Below are positions 33,009 to 41,893 of a DNA stretch of 64,000 nucleotides, piece after piece. The stretch comes from Bacillota bacterium. Lineage in GTDB: Bacteria; Bacillota; Clostridia; Acetivibrionales; DSM-1351. The stretch is from NCBI GenBank assembly GCA_023439045.1, contig JAEXOY010000042.1, positions 62,001 through 126,000 of the forward strand, written 5' to 3'. Under the pieces are notes generated by a model. It saw only the letters and a list, made by a program, of their open reading frames with translations. It did not search any database and was not told where the DNA came from. The position numbers and the translations under genes were made by a program. Position 1 is the stretch's first letter. Each line of letters opens with the position of its first letter.

Positions 33009-34298
33009 TTACAACTTCTTCATTTCTAATGCCGCTATATCAAGCTTTTTGTGCATATTCTCAATGTCATTCTTGAACTTATATGCCAGTACCATTAATA
33101 CTGCTGCACACGGAATCCACATAAGCACAGATATACTTAGTGCTGCTGTCATACCAAATGATACTGATAAAACTCCCCCAACCATCTTGCCAATTCCCGT
33201 CCCTACAGAATCGGTTAAGTTGAATACCGAGTAAATTGCGCCTCTGTTTTCAGGTACATTTACATCTAGCAACATCTTCTTTACATTCGGGCTTGTTATA
33301 GTGAGTATAAAAGATGCCACAAATCCCAGTAATATTGTGATTACCAGGTTACCTCCTAATGGAAGTACAAATATAAGTAGTGCCACTACTGAACCTGCCA
33401 AAGTAGTTATGGAGCACAGCATGGGTACATATGCCTCTTTTATTCTAAACAGTTTGCCCCCGAGAATGCCGCCCACTATCGTTCCTACTACTGTCCCTGC
33501 TCCAAAAAACAAAAAAACGGTAGTTGCTTGTTCAGTTGAAAAGTCTCTGTTCTGCTCAAGATATTTAATCAGGAAAAGAGGGATTGCCCCCCATGGAATA
33601 GTACCCATTAATCCTTGAATAAACAGGTATACATTTGTTTTTACCCTGCACAAATCCAAGTAATCAGAAAACTTAATTGTTCTACTATAGACCAGTCCTT
33701 GTTCTATAAGCTCCTTCAGGGATTCTTCCGATGCTCCCCTCTTTGGCTCAGGAATCAATAGATAGAAGAATATAATGGCAATAATCCCCGGAACAGCTGC
33801 CACAATAAAAGGAAGTCTCCATCCATATGTAGGTCCCAAATATCCGCTAATCATCATGCCTAATATCTGGCCGACTCCCATTACTGTCACCAACCAGGTT
33901 ACTGCACTGGCTCTTTTCTTTTCATCAAACATGTCTCCAATCATCGAGAAGGTGGTTGGGAAGGATACTCCTACCCCTATACCGGTAAGTATTCTCAATA
34001 CAAAGAACTGTTCATAGTTTTGAGCAAATGCAGTCATAAGGCAAGGAATCTCTGCAATAATTATTGAAATGGTGAATAGTATCTTACGGTTCTTCTTATC
34101 TGAAAGGTATCCCCAGACTATACTTACTACTGCTCCTAATACTGTAAATAGTGCACTCATAAGCCCAATATCGGCATCGTTCACGTTAAATTCCTTTTCA
34201 ATATCACCTAAAGTAGCATTAATAATATTCTGGTCAGCATTAAGAAACCCTACAATTAATATCATCAGTACAAGGGCAAGTATATTTCGGTTTTTCAT
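33009..34298 (-). CDS. major facilitator superfamily transporter
   Basis: 429 residues, twelve helices. The MFS motif A between helices 2 and 3 is WGYLSDKKNRK, and the fourth helix has RILTGIGVGVSFPTTFSMIGD. This style resembles the sugar-phosphate and spinster-like groups. The central cytoplasmic loop is about 50 residues. The substrate is unknown. It lies 97 bases downstream of a GH13 glucosidase on the same strand, so import of a sugar or oligosaccharide is possible but not shown. Confidence 0.85.
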   Translation of the reverse strand: MKNRNILALVLMILIVGFLNADQNIINATLGDIEKEFNVNDADIGLMSALFTVLGAVVSIVWGYLSDKKNRKILFTISIIIAEIPCLMTAFAQNYEQFFVLRILTGIGVGVSFPTTFSMIGDMFDEKKRASAVTWLVTVMGVGQILGMMISGYLGPTYGWRLPFIVAAVPGIIAIIFFYLLIPEPKRGASEESLKELIEQGLVYSRTIKFSDYLDLCRVKTNVYLFIQGLMGTIPWGAIPLFLIKYLEQNRDFSTEQATTVFLFFGAGTVVGTIVGGILGGKLFRIKEAYVPMLCSITTLAGSVVALLIFVLPLGGNLVITILLGFVASFILTITSPNVKKMLLDVNVPENRGAIYSVFNLTDSVGTGIGKMVGGVLSVSFGMTAALSISVLMWIPCAAVLMVLAYKFKNDIENMHKKLDIAALEMKKL

Positions 34299-34395
34299 AC
34301 AATCCCCGCTTTCAATTAATTTATATTGCTCCTGTTAGGTCACTTTAAACTAAATATTCACCTTGTTAGTATTTGCTCAGATAACTTCAGCTCTC

Positions 34396-36135
34396 TTAGC
34401 AATCTAACTTATCAATTGCTGCCGTTAATTGAGAATTCTTGATATCTTTGTTGCCCACCTCAACAATCAGTATTTCATATGGTTCGAGTTTAATAATATC
34501 ATGTGTAATCTTCGTATTTTCCGGTTTATGCGTAGCAAAGCTGACTGTTGTCTGCAGTACCTCTGCGTTAATCAGATCGGAAATAACGCTTTCACTTGAA
34601 ATATACTGTTCGGAAATCCTATTCACTTGGGCGTCCTTATCGAGTATGTCGGTAAGGCGTAAACTGGTATTACCACCACTAAAGTTGAGCATAATTAGAA
34701 GCTTTTCATCATCACTTTCTCTTGTAAATACCAAAGCCCTGTCACAATACTTATCAAAGAATTGTATATTGCCCCTTGTAATTGAGGAATGTTTTTTTCT
34801 GTACCATATTAGCTTTTTGTAAAACCTCAATAAAGAGTTCCTTGTAATGTCCTGTATCTCAACATTATTATCCATGTATTTTTCGTCTACAGGCAACCAA
34901 GGCTCTCCATAAGAAAAGCCTGCATTAATGGTAATATCCCATTGCATAGGAGTCCTAGCTAAATCTCTGCAGAATCTTTTCAGAGGCCAGGTTTTCTTAC
35001 TCAATGGGTCTTTCAGCTGTGAACGATTTATCTTTCCTCCTGTCATGCCAATCTCTTCACCATAATAAATAAATGGTGTTCCTCTTAGCGTCAAAAGCAG
35101 CGCTGCGGCCACTCTGCACCTATCAAGGGTCTCACTACCTTTTTTATACCTTAATGAGTGCCTGAGATTGTCGTGATTGCTGAATGTGAAATTGGGCCAT
35201 GCATCACCCTGTAGGTGGTCATACCACTCCACTATGGAATGATATATTTTTCTTGAACTCCATGGCTGGAAAAGGAAGTTAAAATTGAATGCCATATGTA
35301 ATGTATCACTGCCACTCCCATAATAATCGGCTGCTACCTTTGCACTATCAGTAAATACCTCCCCCACCATCATACGCTCATCATATTCATCTGTAATTTT
35401 TCTGAATTCACGGCAAATATCAATTGTCTCTGGCCTGTTTCTATCGTAAATATGCTTCTGAAAATCTAAACTTTTTATAGAATAGGGATTACTGCGAAAC
35501 TCATCGTCTTTAATGAACCAGTTTATTACGTCCAGCCTGAATCCATCAACACCCATATCCAGCCAGTACCTCGCCAGACCGAACATCTCATTCCTGAGTT
35601 CTGCATTTCTCCAATTTAGCTCGGGTTGATGTCTTGTGAATGTGCCCAGATAAAACTCTCCCCTTTTAGGTTCGTACCACCAAGCACTCTTTAGTTCAAA
35701 CTGAGCAAACCAATTATTAGGCTTTTTCCCGTTTTTGCCAGGGTGCCAGATATACCAGTCTGCTTTTTCATTATCTTTGCTTTGACGCGATTCAATAAAC
35801 CAGGGGTGTTCATCAGAGGTATGGTTAAGTACCATATCAATAATTATATGAATACCCCGTCTGTGGGCTTCCTCAAGTAACATTTTAAAGTCCTCCAGTG
35901 TTCCAAACATTGGATCAATATCTCTATAATCAGATATATCATATCCAAAATCCTTCATGGGAGACCTAAAAAATGGAGATATCCAGATAGCGTCCACCCC
36001 AAGAGAGTTAGGAGTGCCATCATTGAGGTAATCAAGCTTCTCGATAATTCCACGGATGTCGCCTATACCGTCACCATTTGAGTCCTTGAAGCTTCTAGGG
36101 TAAATTTGATAAATGACTCCTTCTTTCCACCACAT
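34396..36135 (-). CDS. GH13 alpha-glucosidase (oligo-1,6-glucosidase type)
   Basis: 579 residues, the usual size for the oligo-1,6-glucosidase and alpha-glucosidase group. GH13 regions are MVLNHTSDEHPWF (I), GVDGFRLDVINW with nucleophile D202 (II), MVGEVF with acid E259 (III) and FSNHDN with D322 (IV). There is no signal peptide, so it hydrolyses short alpha-glucosides in the cytoplasm. AGGAAGAGGG precedes the ATG. Choice between alpha-1,4 and alpha-1,6 linkage cannot be made by eye. The MFS gene downstream is the likely operon partner. Confidence 0.93.
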   Translation of the reverse strand: MWWKEGVIYQIYPRSFKDSNGDGIGDIRGIIEKLDYLNDGTPNSLGVDAIWISPFFRSPMKDFGYDISDYRDIDPMFGTLEDFKMLLEEAHRRGIHIIIDMVLNHTSDEHPWFIESRQSKDNEKADWYIWHPGKNGKKPNNWFAQFELKSAWWYEPKRGEFYLGTFTRHQPELNWRNAELRNEMFGLARYWLDMGVDGFRLDVINWFIKDDEFRSNPYSIKSLDFQKHIYDRNRPETIDICREFRKITDEYDERMMVGEVFTDSAKVAADYYGSGSDTLHMAFNFNFLFQPWSSRKIYHSIVEWYDHLQGDAWPNFTFSNHDNLRHSLRYKKGSETLDRCRVAAALLLTLRGTPFIYYGEEIGMTGGKINRSQLKDPLSKKTWPLKRFCRDLARTPMQWDITINAGFSYGEPWLPVDEKYMDNNVEIQDITRNSLLRFYKKLIWYRKKHSSITRGNIQFFDKYCDRALVFTRESDDEKLLIMLNFSGGNTSLRLTDILDKDAQVNRISEQYISSESVISDLINAEVLQTTVSFATHKPENTKITHDIIKLEPYEILIVEVGNKDIKNSQLTAAIDKLDC

Positions 36136-36230
36136 ACAGCCCTCTTCCTTCTAACCTGTTAAAGATATCACGGAAATCCTTAATATTACTATTCGACTAA
36201 ATTATTGTAATACCTTTTTACACCATAACA

Positions 36231-36279
36231 AAAATGCCCTCCTTTTAGCGTTAAATTTACGCCTATCAAGAGAGCATTC
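36231..36279 (-). terminator. terminator downstream of the secreted hydrolase gene
   Basis: On the minus strand AATGCTCTC pairs with GAGGGCATT (one G-T), with an inner GCGT/ACGC stem, followed by TTTTTG. It lies 87 bases after the stop at 36366. Confidence 0.85.
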
Positions 36280-36365
36280 TTAAGGGTTGTATTCTGGTTC
36301 TGTATACCTAGGTACTTTATAATACGGATTGTTCTATGAATTTATCTTATATTTCATAAACATTG

Positions 36366-38039
36366 CTACCTTGCTATCCATTGTGCTATATCTTTAATCA
36401 CATACTCAGGTATGTTTGCTGGGGAATAGTACTCCATAGGTGTACTCAACTCTCCCTCGCCCTCTGTATACATGTGGTTTAACTTATCGTAGAGCTTGAA
36501 TGAAACGTTAGTCATGCCAGTAAGGCCATCCTGCCACCCCTTGTATTCCTTGGCCGCTGTTACCTGATAATCTCTCTTTCCCTGCATTACTAAAAGCGGC
36601 TTTGTAATAGTTTTGGCTGTCGCAACAGGATTATAGGTTTTTAAATCAGCCCACCATGCAGCATCTCCCATTGCATAACCCTGTGGCTGCTTTTGAGCAG
36701 TAAACTCGTCTGATTTAATCAAATCAATCTGTGCCTTGATGCTATCGTATTGCTGCTGAGTTGCAAGCCCTAGTTTCATAAGATATGCATACTGATCTAC
36801 CATAACATCTCCAAGGAAATTAGAATTTGCGCTTGCAATAATTCCGCCCTTAATAACATTGTGCTTGTCGTTGGTCAGTATTCTAGGCAACAGAAGTGCA
36901 CCCTGACTGTGCCCCAGCACGAATACTTGCTTTGCATCTATCTCTGGTAGCTTGGAAACGAAATCTGCTGCATACAGAGCATCGTTCACTGTTTCTTCCA
37001 TAACCGTAAGATTTGGCTGGAAAGCTATTTTCAGATTGTGTTCATAGGTTCTCTTTTCATATCTCAATACGGCAATATTCTGTGACGCTAAACCAACCGC
37101 AAGGTCTTTAAACGCCTTGAGTGAACCTAAGCTCTCGTCCTGGTCATTTGGTCCCGAACCATGTACAAGTACTACTACTGGGAAAGGTCCCTTGCCATTT
37201 GGAATAGTAAGTGTTCCCGGAATTTCCCAGCCCTTTTCACCGAATACAACCTGTCTCTCGGTATATCCGCCTTTATTATCGTAAGAAGGTGTAACATATG
37301 CAGGTGCTCCATCAAGAACCTTCAAGTAAATATCATCGACCTTTAGGTTATAGTCAAACCTTACTATAATCTCAATCTGCTGACCATTCACAAGTGAATA
37401 GTCTATAGCACTGTTAATATGTACGGCATTACTCTTTGTGCTGACTGATTTCTTGGTTAATGCTCCCATACTTGCATAACCCATCGCTAATTGCATTAAC
37501 GCTGTATCTCCTAAAGCATTTAAACTGTCATTTGCCATCGCCTTGCAGTCACTATAAGCTCCTGCCTGTAGCAGCTCAATGAATTTAGCGCCAAGTATCT
37601 CTGAGCATTTCTCTGGTGTCAGCTGTGTTCCTAACGCTTTATTTATGAGAGCTATAGGAACTAGCATTCTTCCATCCTTTGTAGTCACTGCACTGTTAAG
37701 AGTTTCTGTTTTACCATTAACCTTAGCCTGCTTGCTGCCTATCGTTACCTCTAGTGACTTGTTTCCCTTTACTACCTTTGAACTCCATGTCTTTGCATCC
37801 CAGCCTACTGTTGCACCTTGTGACTCGCAAATAAACCTTAGAGGTACTAGAGTTTCTAAACTTTTTAAAGCTGCAGGATCAGTACTTGAGATAGCTGTCT
37901 TTTCTTCTCCTTCCACTGAGACTGTAGTTAATGTTTGATTGCCCCCCGAAGTGACAGTATCTTGCGCAAATGACGTCATAAAGCTGCTGCACAATATGGC
38001 TATTGCTAATACTCCACTTAACAGTTTCCTCGGTATCAT
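36366..38039 (-). CDS. secreted alpha/beta hydrolase with copper-amine-oxidase-N-like and DUF3887 domains
   Basis: 557 residues. A signal peptide ends near residue 25 (SFA). Residues about 45-140 resemble the Cu amine oxidase N-terminal-like domain (PLRFICESQGATVGWD, KDGRMLVPIALINKALG), common in clostridial surface proteins. Residues about 143-245 look like DUF3887. The rest is an alpha/beta hydrolase with an oxyanion HGSGPNDQ, nucleophile S378 in LGHSQG and a likely catalytic His in LNHMYTEGEG. It would be an extracellular esterase or peptidase-like enzyme. The three-domain fusion is unusual. The gene has its own terminator. The substrate is unknown. Confidence 0.85.
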   Translation of the reverse strand: MIPRKLLSGVLAIAILCSSFMTSFAQDTVTSGGNQTLTTVSVEGEEKTAISSTDPAALKSLETLVPLRFICESQGATVGWDAKTWSSKVVKGNKSLEVTIGSKQAKVNGKTETLNSAVTTKDGRMLVPIALINKALGTQLTPEKCSEILGAKFIELLQAGAYSDCKAMANDSLNALGDTALMQLAMGYASMGALTKKSVSTKSNAVHINSAIDYSLVNGQQIEIIVRFDYNLKVDDIYLKVLDGAPAYVTPSYDNKGGYTERQVVFGEKGWEIPGTLTIPNGKGPFPVVVLVHGSGPNDQDESLGSLKAFKDLAVGLASQNIAVLRYEKRTYEHNLKIAFQPNLTVMEETVNDALYAADFVSKLPEIDAKQVFVLGHSQGALLLPRILTNDKHNVIKGGIIASANSNFLGDVMVDQYAYLMKLGLATQQQYDSIKAQIDLIKSDEFTAQKQPQGYAMGDAAWWADLKTYNPVATAKTITKPLLVMQGKRDYQVTAAKEYKGWQDGLTGMTNVSFKLYDKLNHMYTEGEGELSTPMEYYSPANIPEYVIKDIAQWIAR

Positions 38040-38088
38040 TGTTTTTACCTCCTCATATAGTCCTTTTGTTTACTAACCTATAAATTGA

Positions 38089-39210
38089 TTATTTTACTAT
38101 TAGTTTGATAATAAACTCAAAAAATCCTGTTGCCAGCAATATTACTCCTATTATTACCCATGCGATTGGCCTTGCCCAATTAATTGTCCAACCAACACCA
38201 AACCTTTTCTCTAATATAAAAGCAGGGTCGTCAGGGTTGAAATAGAACAATCCCAGCTTCCAATACTGATCCTCATCCCTGCTTACCACTTTTGCCTCGC
38301 CCTCTTTTGATGCCTTTATTGCTACTCTGCTACCCCCCTGGCCAGTCTTAATGGTAATCAATAAATTACCAATTATGACAACTGCCAATATAGTAATTGT
38401 TATTGGAAGTAATACTTCGGACGCCAAAATGTTAAGACTTACAAGTTGGAATGACAGCATCATAAGGTTAAGCAGCACCGCCATTGCTATCAGCATCATT
38501 GACCACCTGCGCCTGAAAATAATACTCTGCTTTATTGAATTCTCAGGGTCACTCACATTTATAACCTTCTTTGACTTCCCAATTATCCAATAACTGAGAG
38601 CAAAAATAAATGTCAGAAAACATTGGGTAATGGGTTCCCATAGAATAGCCATATAAGATTTGGTTATATAGCTATCTGCAATACCTTGTGCATTCCAATG
38701 CATAGGTATAATGTCAGGTGCCTTGTCATAATAAAGTAACCCGATTATAGCAGTACCTGCTATTATGGCAATATTTAAGAGAAACCACATGGGTGAAACC
38801 ATTGCTTTATTCTTTTCAGAATTGGTATCTGCCATGACAAGCTGTGTTTTGCCCGATAACCACTTATTTTCCTTCTTTAACAGTCTAATTTTATTATGGC
38901 CCTGCCAATAAAATATGTACATCATGGCCAAAAGAGCGATTATACCGGGTACAATTAGAAGTGTAGAGGTCTCTAATGGTAGTAATAAGGTAGCTACAAC
39001 CATTGCTATTGTGAGTAATCCCCCTGTTAAAAAAACCATGTTTTTGTATATCATCTTAGCCCTTTTTACCTCTTCATTTTGCTGCTGCTCTTCAGGAATA
39101 CTTACTCCAAAGCATTCCGTCTTTCTTGTTATATAAGGCGTTATCGCCGAAATAATAAGGGTTGGAACACAGCATAGCAATACAAGGATTATGGGTATAT
39201 ATTTATCCAT
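38089..39210 (-). CDS. DUF1648/DUF5808 multi-pass membrane protein
   Basis: 373 residues with about nine helices. The DUF1648 motif is PDIIPMHWNAQGIADSY in the middle, and the DUF5808 motif DQYWKLGLFYFNPDDPAF lies near the C-terminus, both typical of this family of unknown function. The start ATG overlaps the stop of the GntR gene (ATGGATAA), so the two are translationally coupled. Such pairs are usually autoregulated and respond to cell-envelope stress; that is family-level inference. Confidence 0.88.
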   Translation of the reverse strand: MDKYIPIILVLLCCVPTLIISAITPYITRKTECFGVSIPEEQQQNEEVKRAKMIYKNMVFLTGGLLTIAMVVATLLLPLETSTLLIVPGIIALLAMMYIFYWQGHNKIRLLKKENKWLSGKTQLVMADTNSEKNKAMVSPMWFLLNIAIIAGTAIIGLLYYDKAPDIIPMHWNAQGIADSYITKSYMAILWEPITQCFLTFIFALSYWIIGKSKKVINVSDPENSIKQSIIFRRRWSMMLIAMAVLLNLMMLSFQLVSLNILASEVLLPITITILAVVIIGNLLITIKTGQGGSRVAIKASKEGEAKVVSRDEDQYWKLGLFYFNPDDPAFILEKRFGVGWTINWARPIAWVIIGVILLATGFFEFIIKLIVK

Positions 39211-39604
39211 TTTTTTCTCCTCCCTCTTTCATTAACTTATTAAATAGCCTTTCTGAAATCTCTCTAAACTGCAAAGAAGTCATTCCACGGCAATATGCCT
39301 CCGCAACTATAGGCTCAAGCTCATTTTCCAAAGCTTCGATGTAATTGGCATCTATACCAGGCATTGGTCCAGTATTTACAACAACACCTTTTTGCCTATG
39401 CACCAAGATAAAACCGTCCTGCTTCAAAATACTATATGCCTTGTTTACAGTATGAAAGTTTATTCCAAGATCAATTCCAAGCTGTCTGACAGATGGAAGT
39501 GCTTCACCAGGCTGCAGCTTCTTGGTGGCAATACCTTCAATTATCTGATTTCTTAGCTGAAGGTATATGGGCACTTCTGATTGTAAATCCAGCTTTATTA
39601 GCAT
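39203..39604 (-). CDS. GntR family regulator, YtrA subfamily
   Basis: 133 residues. The winged helix lies at the N-terminus (VPIYLQLRNQIIEGIA, LPSVRQLGIDLGINFHTVNKAY) and is followed by a short helical tail, the YtrA layout without a large effector domain. The ATG at 39604 is preceded by GGAGGAAGG. It is co-translated with the DUF1648 membrane protein. A perfect 22-base-arm palindrome covers its promoter at 39653-39699, so it probably represses its own operon. Confidence 0.92.
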   Translation of the reverse strand: MLIKLDLQSEVPIYLQLRNQIIEGIATKKLQPGEALPSVRQLGIDLGINFHTVNKAYSILKQDGFILVHRQKGVVVNTGPMPGIDANYIEALENELEPIVAEAYCRGMTSLQFREISERLFNKLMKEGGEKNG

Positions 39605-39652
39605 TTTGTCACCTTCCTCCATTTAGTCTTATAAGTATTAGATAAACTAATA

Positions 39653-39705
39653 CAAAAGTAATAGCTGTTATATATAGTATATAACAGCTATTACTTTTGC
39701 GTCAA
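39653..39705 (-). promoter_or_regulatory. promoter and long palindromic operator of the GntR operon
   Basis: Perfect arms of 22 bases at 39653-39674 and 39678-39699 surround TAG; the inner core is GTTATATA-TAG-TATATAAC. Minus-strand promoter elements are TTGACG (39705-39700), 18 bases, TATACT (39681-39676), so the palindrome covers the spacer and -10. A bound GntR dimer would block transcription. Confidence 0.82.
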
Positions 39706-39865
39706 TATCTCGCAAGACAATTTTATAAATTTTTCCTGCATAAAATTAATAAAAAACAAAAGGGGTCTCGCACCTTTTGTTTTAGTACGATAACCCCTTC
39801 AATAAACCCCTATTTGTATTCTCTATACTTTTACTTGTATCAGTATTCATATTTAAATATTCTTT

Positions 39866-39975
39866 ATAACACTTCACATATGAATCTTACTATTTTATTA
39901 ATTTTCTATACAGCCCCACATATTAATCATACTATTTTAATAGTTACCTATATCGCCTCACAAATTAATCTGCCC
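39866..39975. repeat. 42-bp repeat derived from the 3' end of leuB
   Basis: Two 42-base units (39866-39907, 39908-39949) lie after the leuB stop. A third begins at 39950 and continues into the last codons of leuB (TCACAAATTAATCTGCC versus CCACATATTAATCATAC). The units are diverged, roughly 70-80% alike by eye. Confidence 0.7.
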
Positions 39976-41030
39976 ATTTCAGTTGTACCTACTACTTTTA
40001 TGTCTGCACTCTTTGAGGCACCCGCAATATCTGCAGTTCTATAGCCCGCATCGAGCACCTTTACAACTGCTGCCTCGATATCCTCTGCTTCCTTCTGTAG
40101 GTCTAGAGAATAGCGCAAAAGCATTGCTAGTGATAATATTGTTGCAATAGGATTTGCTTTATCCTGACCTGCGATGTCAGGTGCTGACCCATGTATTGGC
40201 TCATATAAGCCTAACTTTGTGGCTCCAAGACTTGCTGAGGGAAGCATTCCAATTGAGCCTGTAATCATAGAGGCCTCGTCCGATAATATATCCCCAAACA
40301 TATTGTTTGTGAGTATTACGTCAAACTGCCCTGGATTTCTTACAAGCTGCATAGCGGCATTGTCAACATACATATGGCTAAGCTCCACCTGAGGATAATC
40401 CTTTGCCATATCTGAAACAACCTGTCTCCAAAGTCTAGAGCTCTCTAAGACATTTGCTTTGTCTACCGATACCAGCTTCCTGCCTCTTTTCATAGCGGTC
40501 TCAAAGCCTACTCTTGCGATGCGCTCAATCTCTCTAACAGAGTACTTTTCAGTATCGTATGCGCACTCGTCCTGACCTTCCGTGCTTCTTCCTCGCTCAC
40601 CAAAGTAAATGCCACCTGTCAGTTCTCTGATAGCCATAATATCTATACCATCATTAATAATTTCTGACTTTAAAGGTGAAGCTTCCTTTAGTGCACTATA
40701 GATTATAGCTGGCCTGAGATTTGCATACAAGCCAAGTGCAGCTCTGATCCCCAGCAGACCGGCCTCTGGGCGGAGGCTTCCAGGGAGTGTGTCCCATGCA
40801 GGGCCGCCTACTGCGCCTAGCAATACTGCATCACTTTGTTTACAAGCCTCTATGGTTACATCGGGCAGCGGCTTACCAAATTTGTCTATGGCGCAGCCTC
40901 CAAGATAAGCATACTGGAGTTCAAAGCTGTGCTTGTACTTTTTCTCTATAACCCGTAGCACGTTAACTGCCTCTCTTACTATATCAGGACCTATTCCATC
41001 TCCTGGCAGAACCGTGATTTTATATTCCAT
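39948..41030 (-). CDS. leuB: 3-isopropylmalate dehydrogenase
   Basis: 360 residues of the isocitrate/isopropylmalate dehydrogenase family. It has the N-terminal VLPGDGIGPDIV, the substrate arginine region LRPEAGLLGIRAALGLYANLRP (shown in part), the RELTGGIYFG loop and the NAD-type end GSAPDIAGQDKANP. It oxidatively decarboxylates 3-isopropylmalate in leucine synthesis. The ATG at 41030 follows GAGGGGG. It is last in the leuC-leuD-leuB run. A 163-base gap from leuD shows no clear promoter. Confidence 0.96.
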   Translation of the reverse strand: MEYKITVLPGDGIGPDIVREAVNVLRVIEKKYKHSFELQYAYLGGCAIDKFGKPLPDVTIEACKQSDAVLLGAVGGPAWDTLPGSLRPEAGLLGIRAALGLYANLRPAIIYSALKEASPLKSEIINDGIDIMAIRELTGGIYFGERGRSTEGQDECAYDTEKYSVREIERIARVGFETAMKRGRKLVSVDKANVLESSRLWRQVVSDMAKDYPQVELSHMYVDNAAMQLVRNPGQFDVILTNNMFGDILSDEASMITGSIGMLPSASLGATKLGLYEPIHGSAPDIAGQDKANPIATILSLAMLLRYSLDLQKEAEDIEAAVVKVLDAGYRTADIAGASKSADIKVVGTTEMGRLICEAI

Positions 41031-41193
41031 TAAAATACCCCCTCTCATGTGGGTTGTTAATTCATGCGCTATTTTAAGCATTGCAATAAATATGGACTTA
41101 TCCAATATATATTAACTCATTTATTATAGGTTACTTATTCCCTAAATTGGCTAATTTTTATATGTTGAATCATTCTCCATATATAGTGTTTTT

Positions 41194-41688
41194 CTACTTC
41201 TTTAAATTGCTTTTTATATATCCTATTAAGCCATCTGCTGCAATCAATTGCTGCATAAATTCTGGAAAAGCTTGGCCCTGATAGGTTTTGCCTGTTGTTG
41301 TATTTGTTATCTTGCCCGTCTCAAAATCTATTTCTACATTATCACCATCTTGGATTTCCTTTGCTGCCTGTTCACATTCTATTATAGGAAGTCCTATATT
41401 AATGGAGTTTCGGTAGAAAATTCTTGCAAATGTCTCTGCTATTACACAGGATATTCCTGAAGCCTTTATTGCTATTGGAGCATGTTCTCTTGAGGAACCA
41501 CATCCAAAATTCTTGCCCGCTACCATAACGTCGCCTGCTTTAACGCGCTGTGTGAAGTTCTGGTCCAGGTCCTCCATGCAGTGACTTGCAAGTTCCTTTG
41601 GATCCGATGTATTTAGATATCTTGCAGGAATAATTACGTCTGTGTCGACGTTATTTCCGTATTTTATTACTGTGCCTTTGGCATTCAT
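41194..41688 (-). CDS. leuD: 3-isopropylmalate dehydratase small subunit
   Basis: 164 residues, the short archaeal/clostridial LeuD form. Motifs are VDTDVIIPARYLNT near the start and GKNFGCGSSREHAPIAI, the swivelling-domain substrate loop. With LeuC it isomerises 2-isopropylmalate to 3-isopropylmalate. It lies 205 bases downstream of leuC, an unusually long gap filled by a tandem repeat. Confidence 0.96.
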   Translation of the reverse strand: MNAKGTVIKYGNNVDTDVIIPARYLNTSDPKELASHCMEDLDQNFTQRVKAGDVMVAGKNFGCGSSREHAPIAIKASGISCVIAETFARIFYRNSINIGLPIIECEQAAKEIQDGDNVEIDFETGKITNTTTGKTYQGQAFPEFMQQLIAADGLIGYIKSNLKK

Positions 41689-41704
41689 AAATGCACCCCC
41701 ATCT

Positions 41705-41877
41705 ACTTACTCTTTTTTCATACTTACATTACACAATCCACTTACTCTGTTTTTTCATATTTACATTACACTCTGTTTTTTCGTAACTCACATTACACTA
41801 TCCACTTACTCTGTTTGTCATACCTACATTACACTATCCACTTACTCTGTTTGTCACAACTGACTTTACGTTATCTA
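41705..41877. repeat. tandem copies of a dispersed 36-bp repeat between leuC and leuD
   Basis: About five copies, some shortened, of ACTTACTCTGTTTTTTCAT followed by a weakly kept ACTCACATTACACTATCC. A single copy of the same element lies at 50034-50070 between tadZ-like and cpaF, in the same orientation. Confidence 0.85.
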
Positions 41878-41893
41878 TCCGTTCCTGCTTCAT

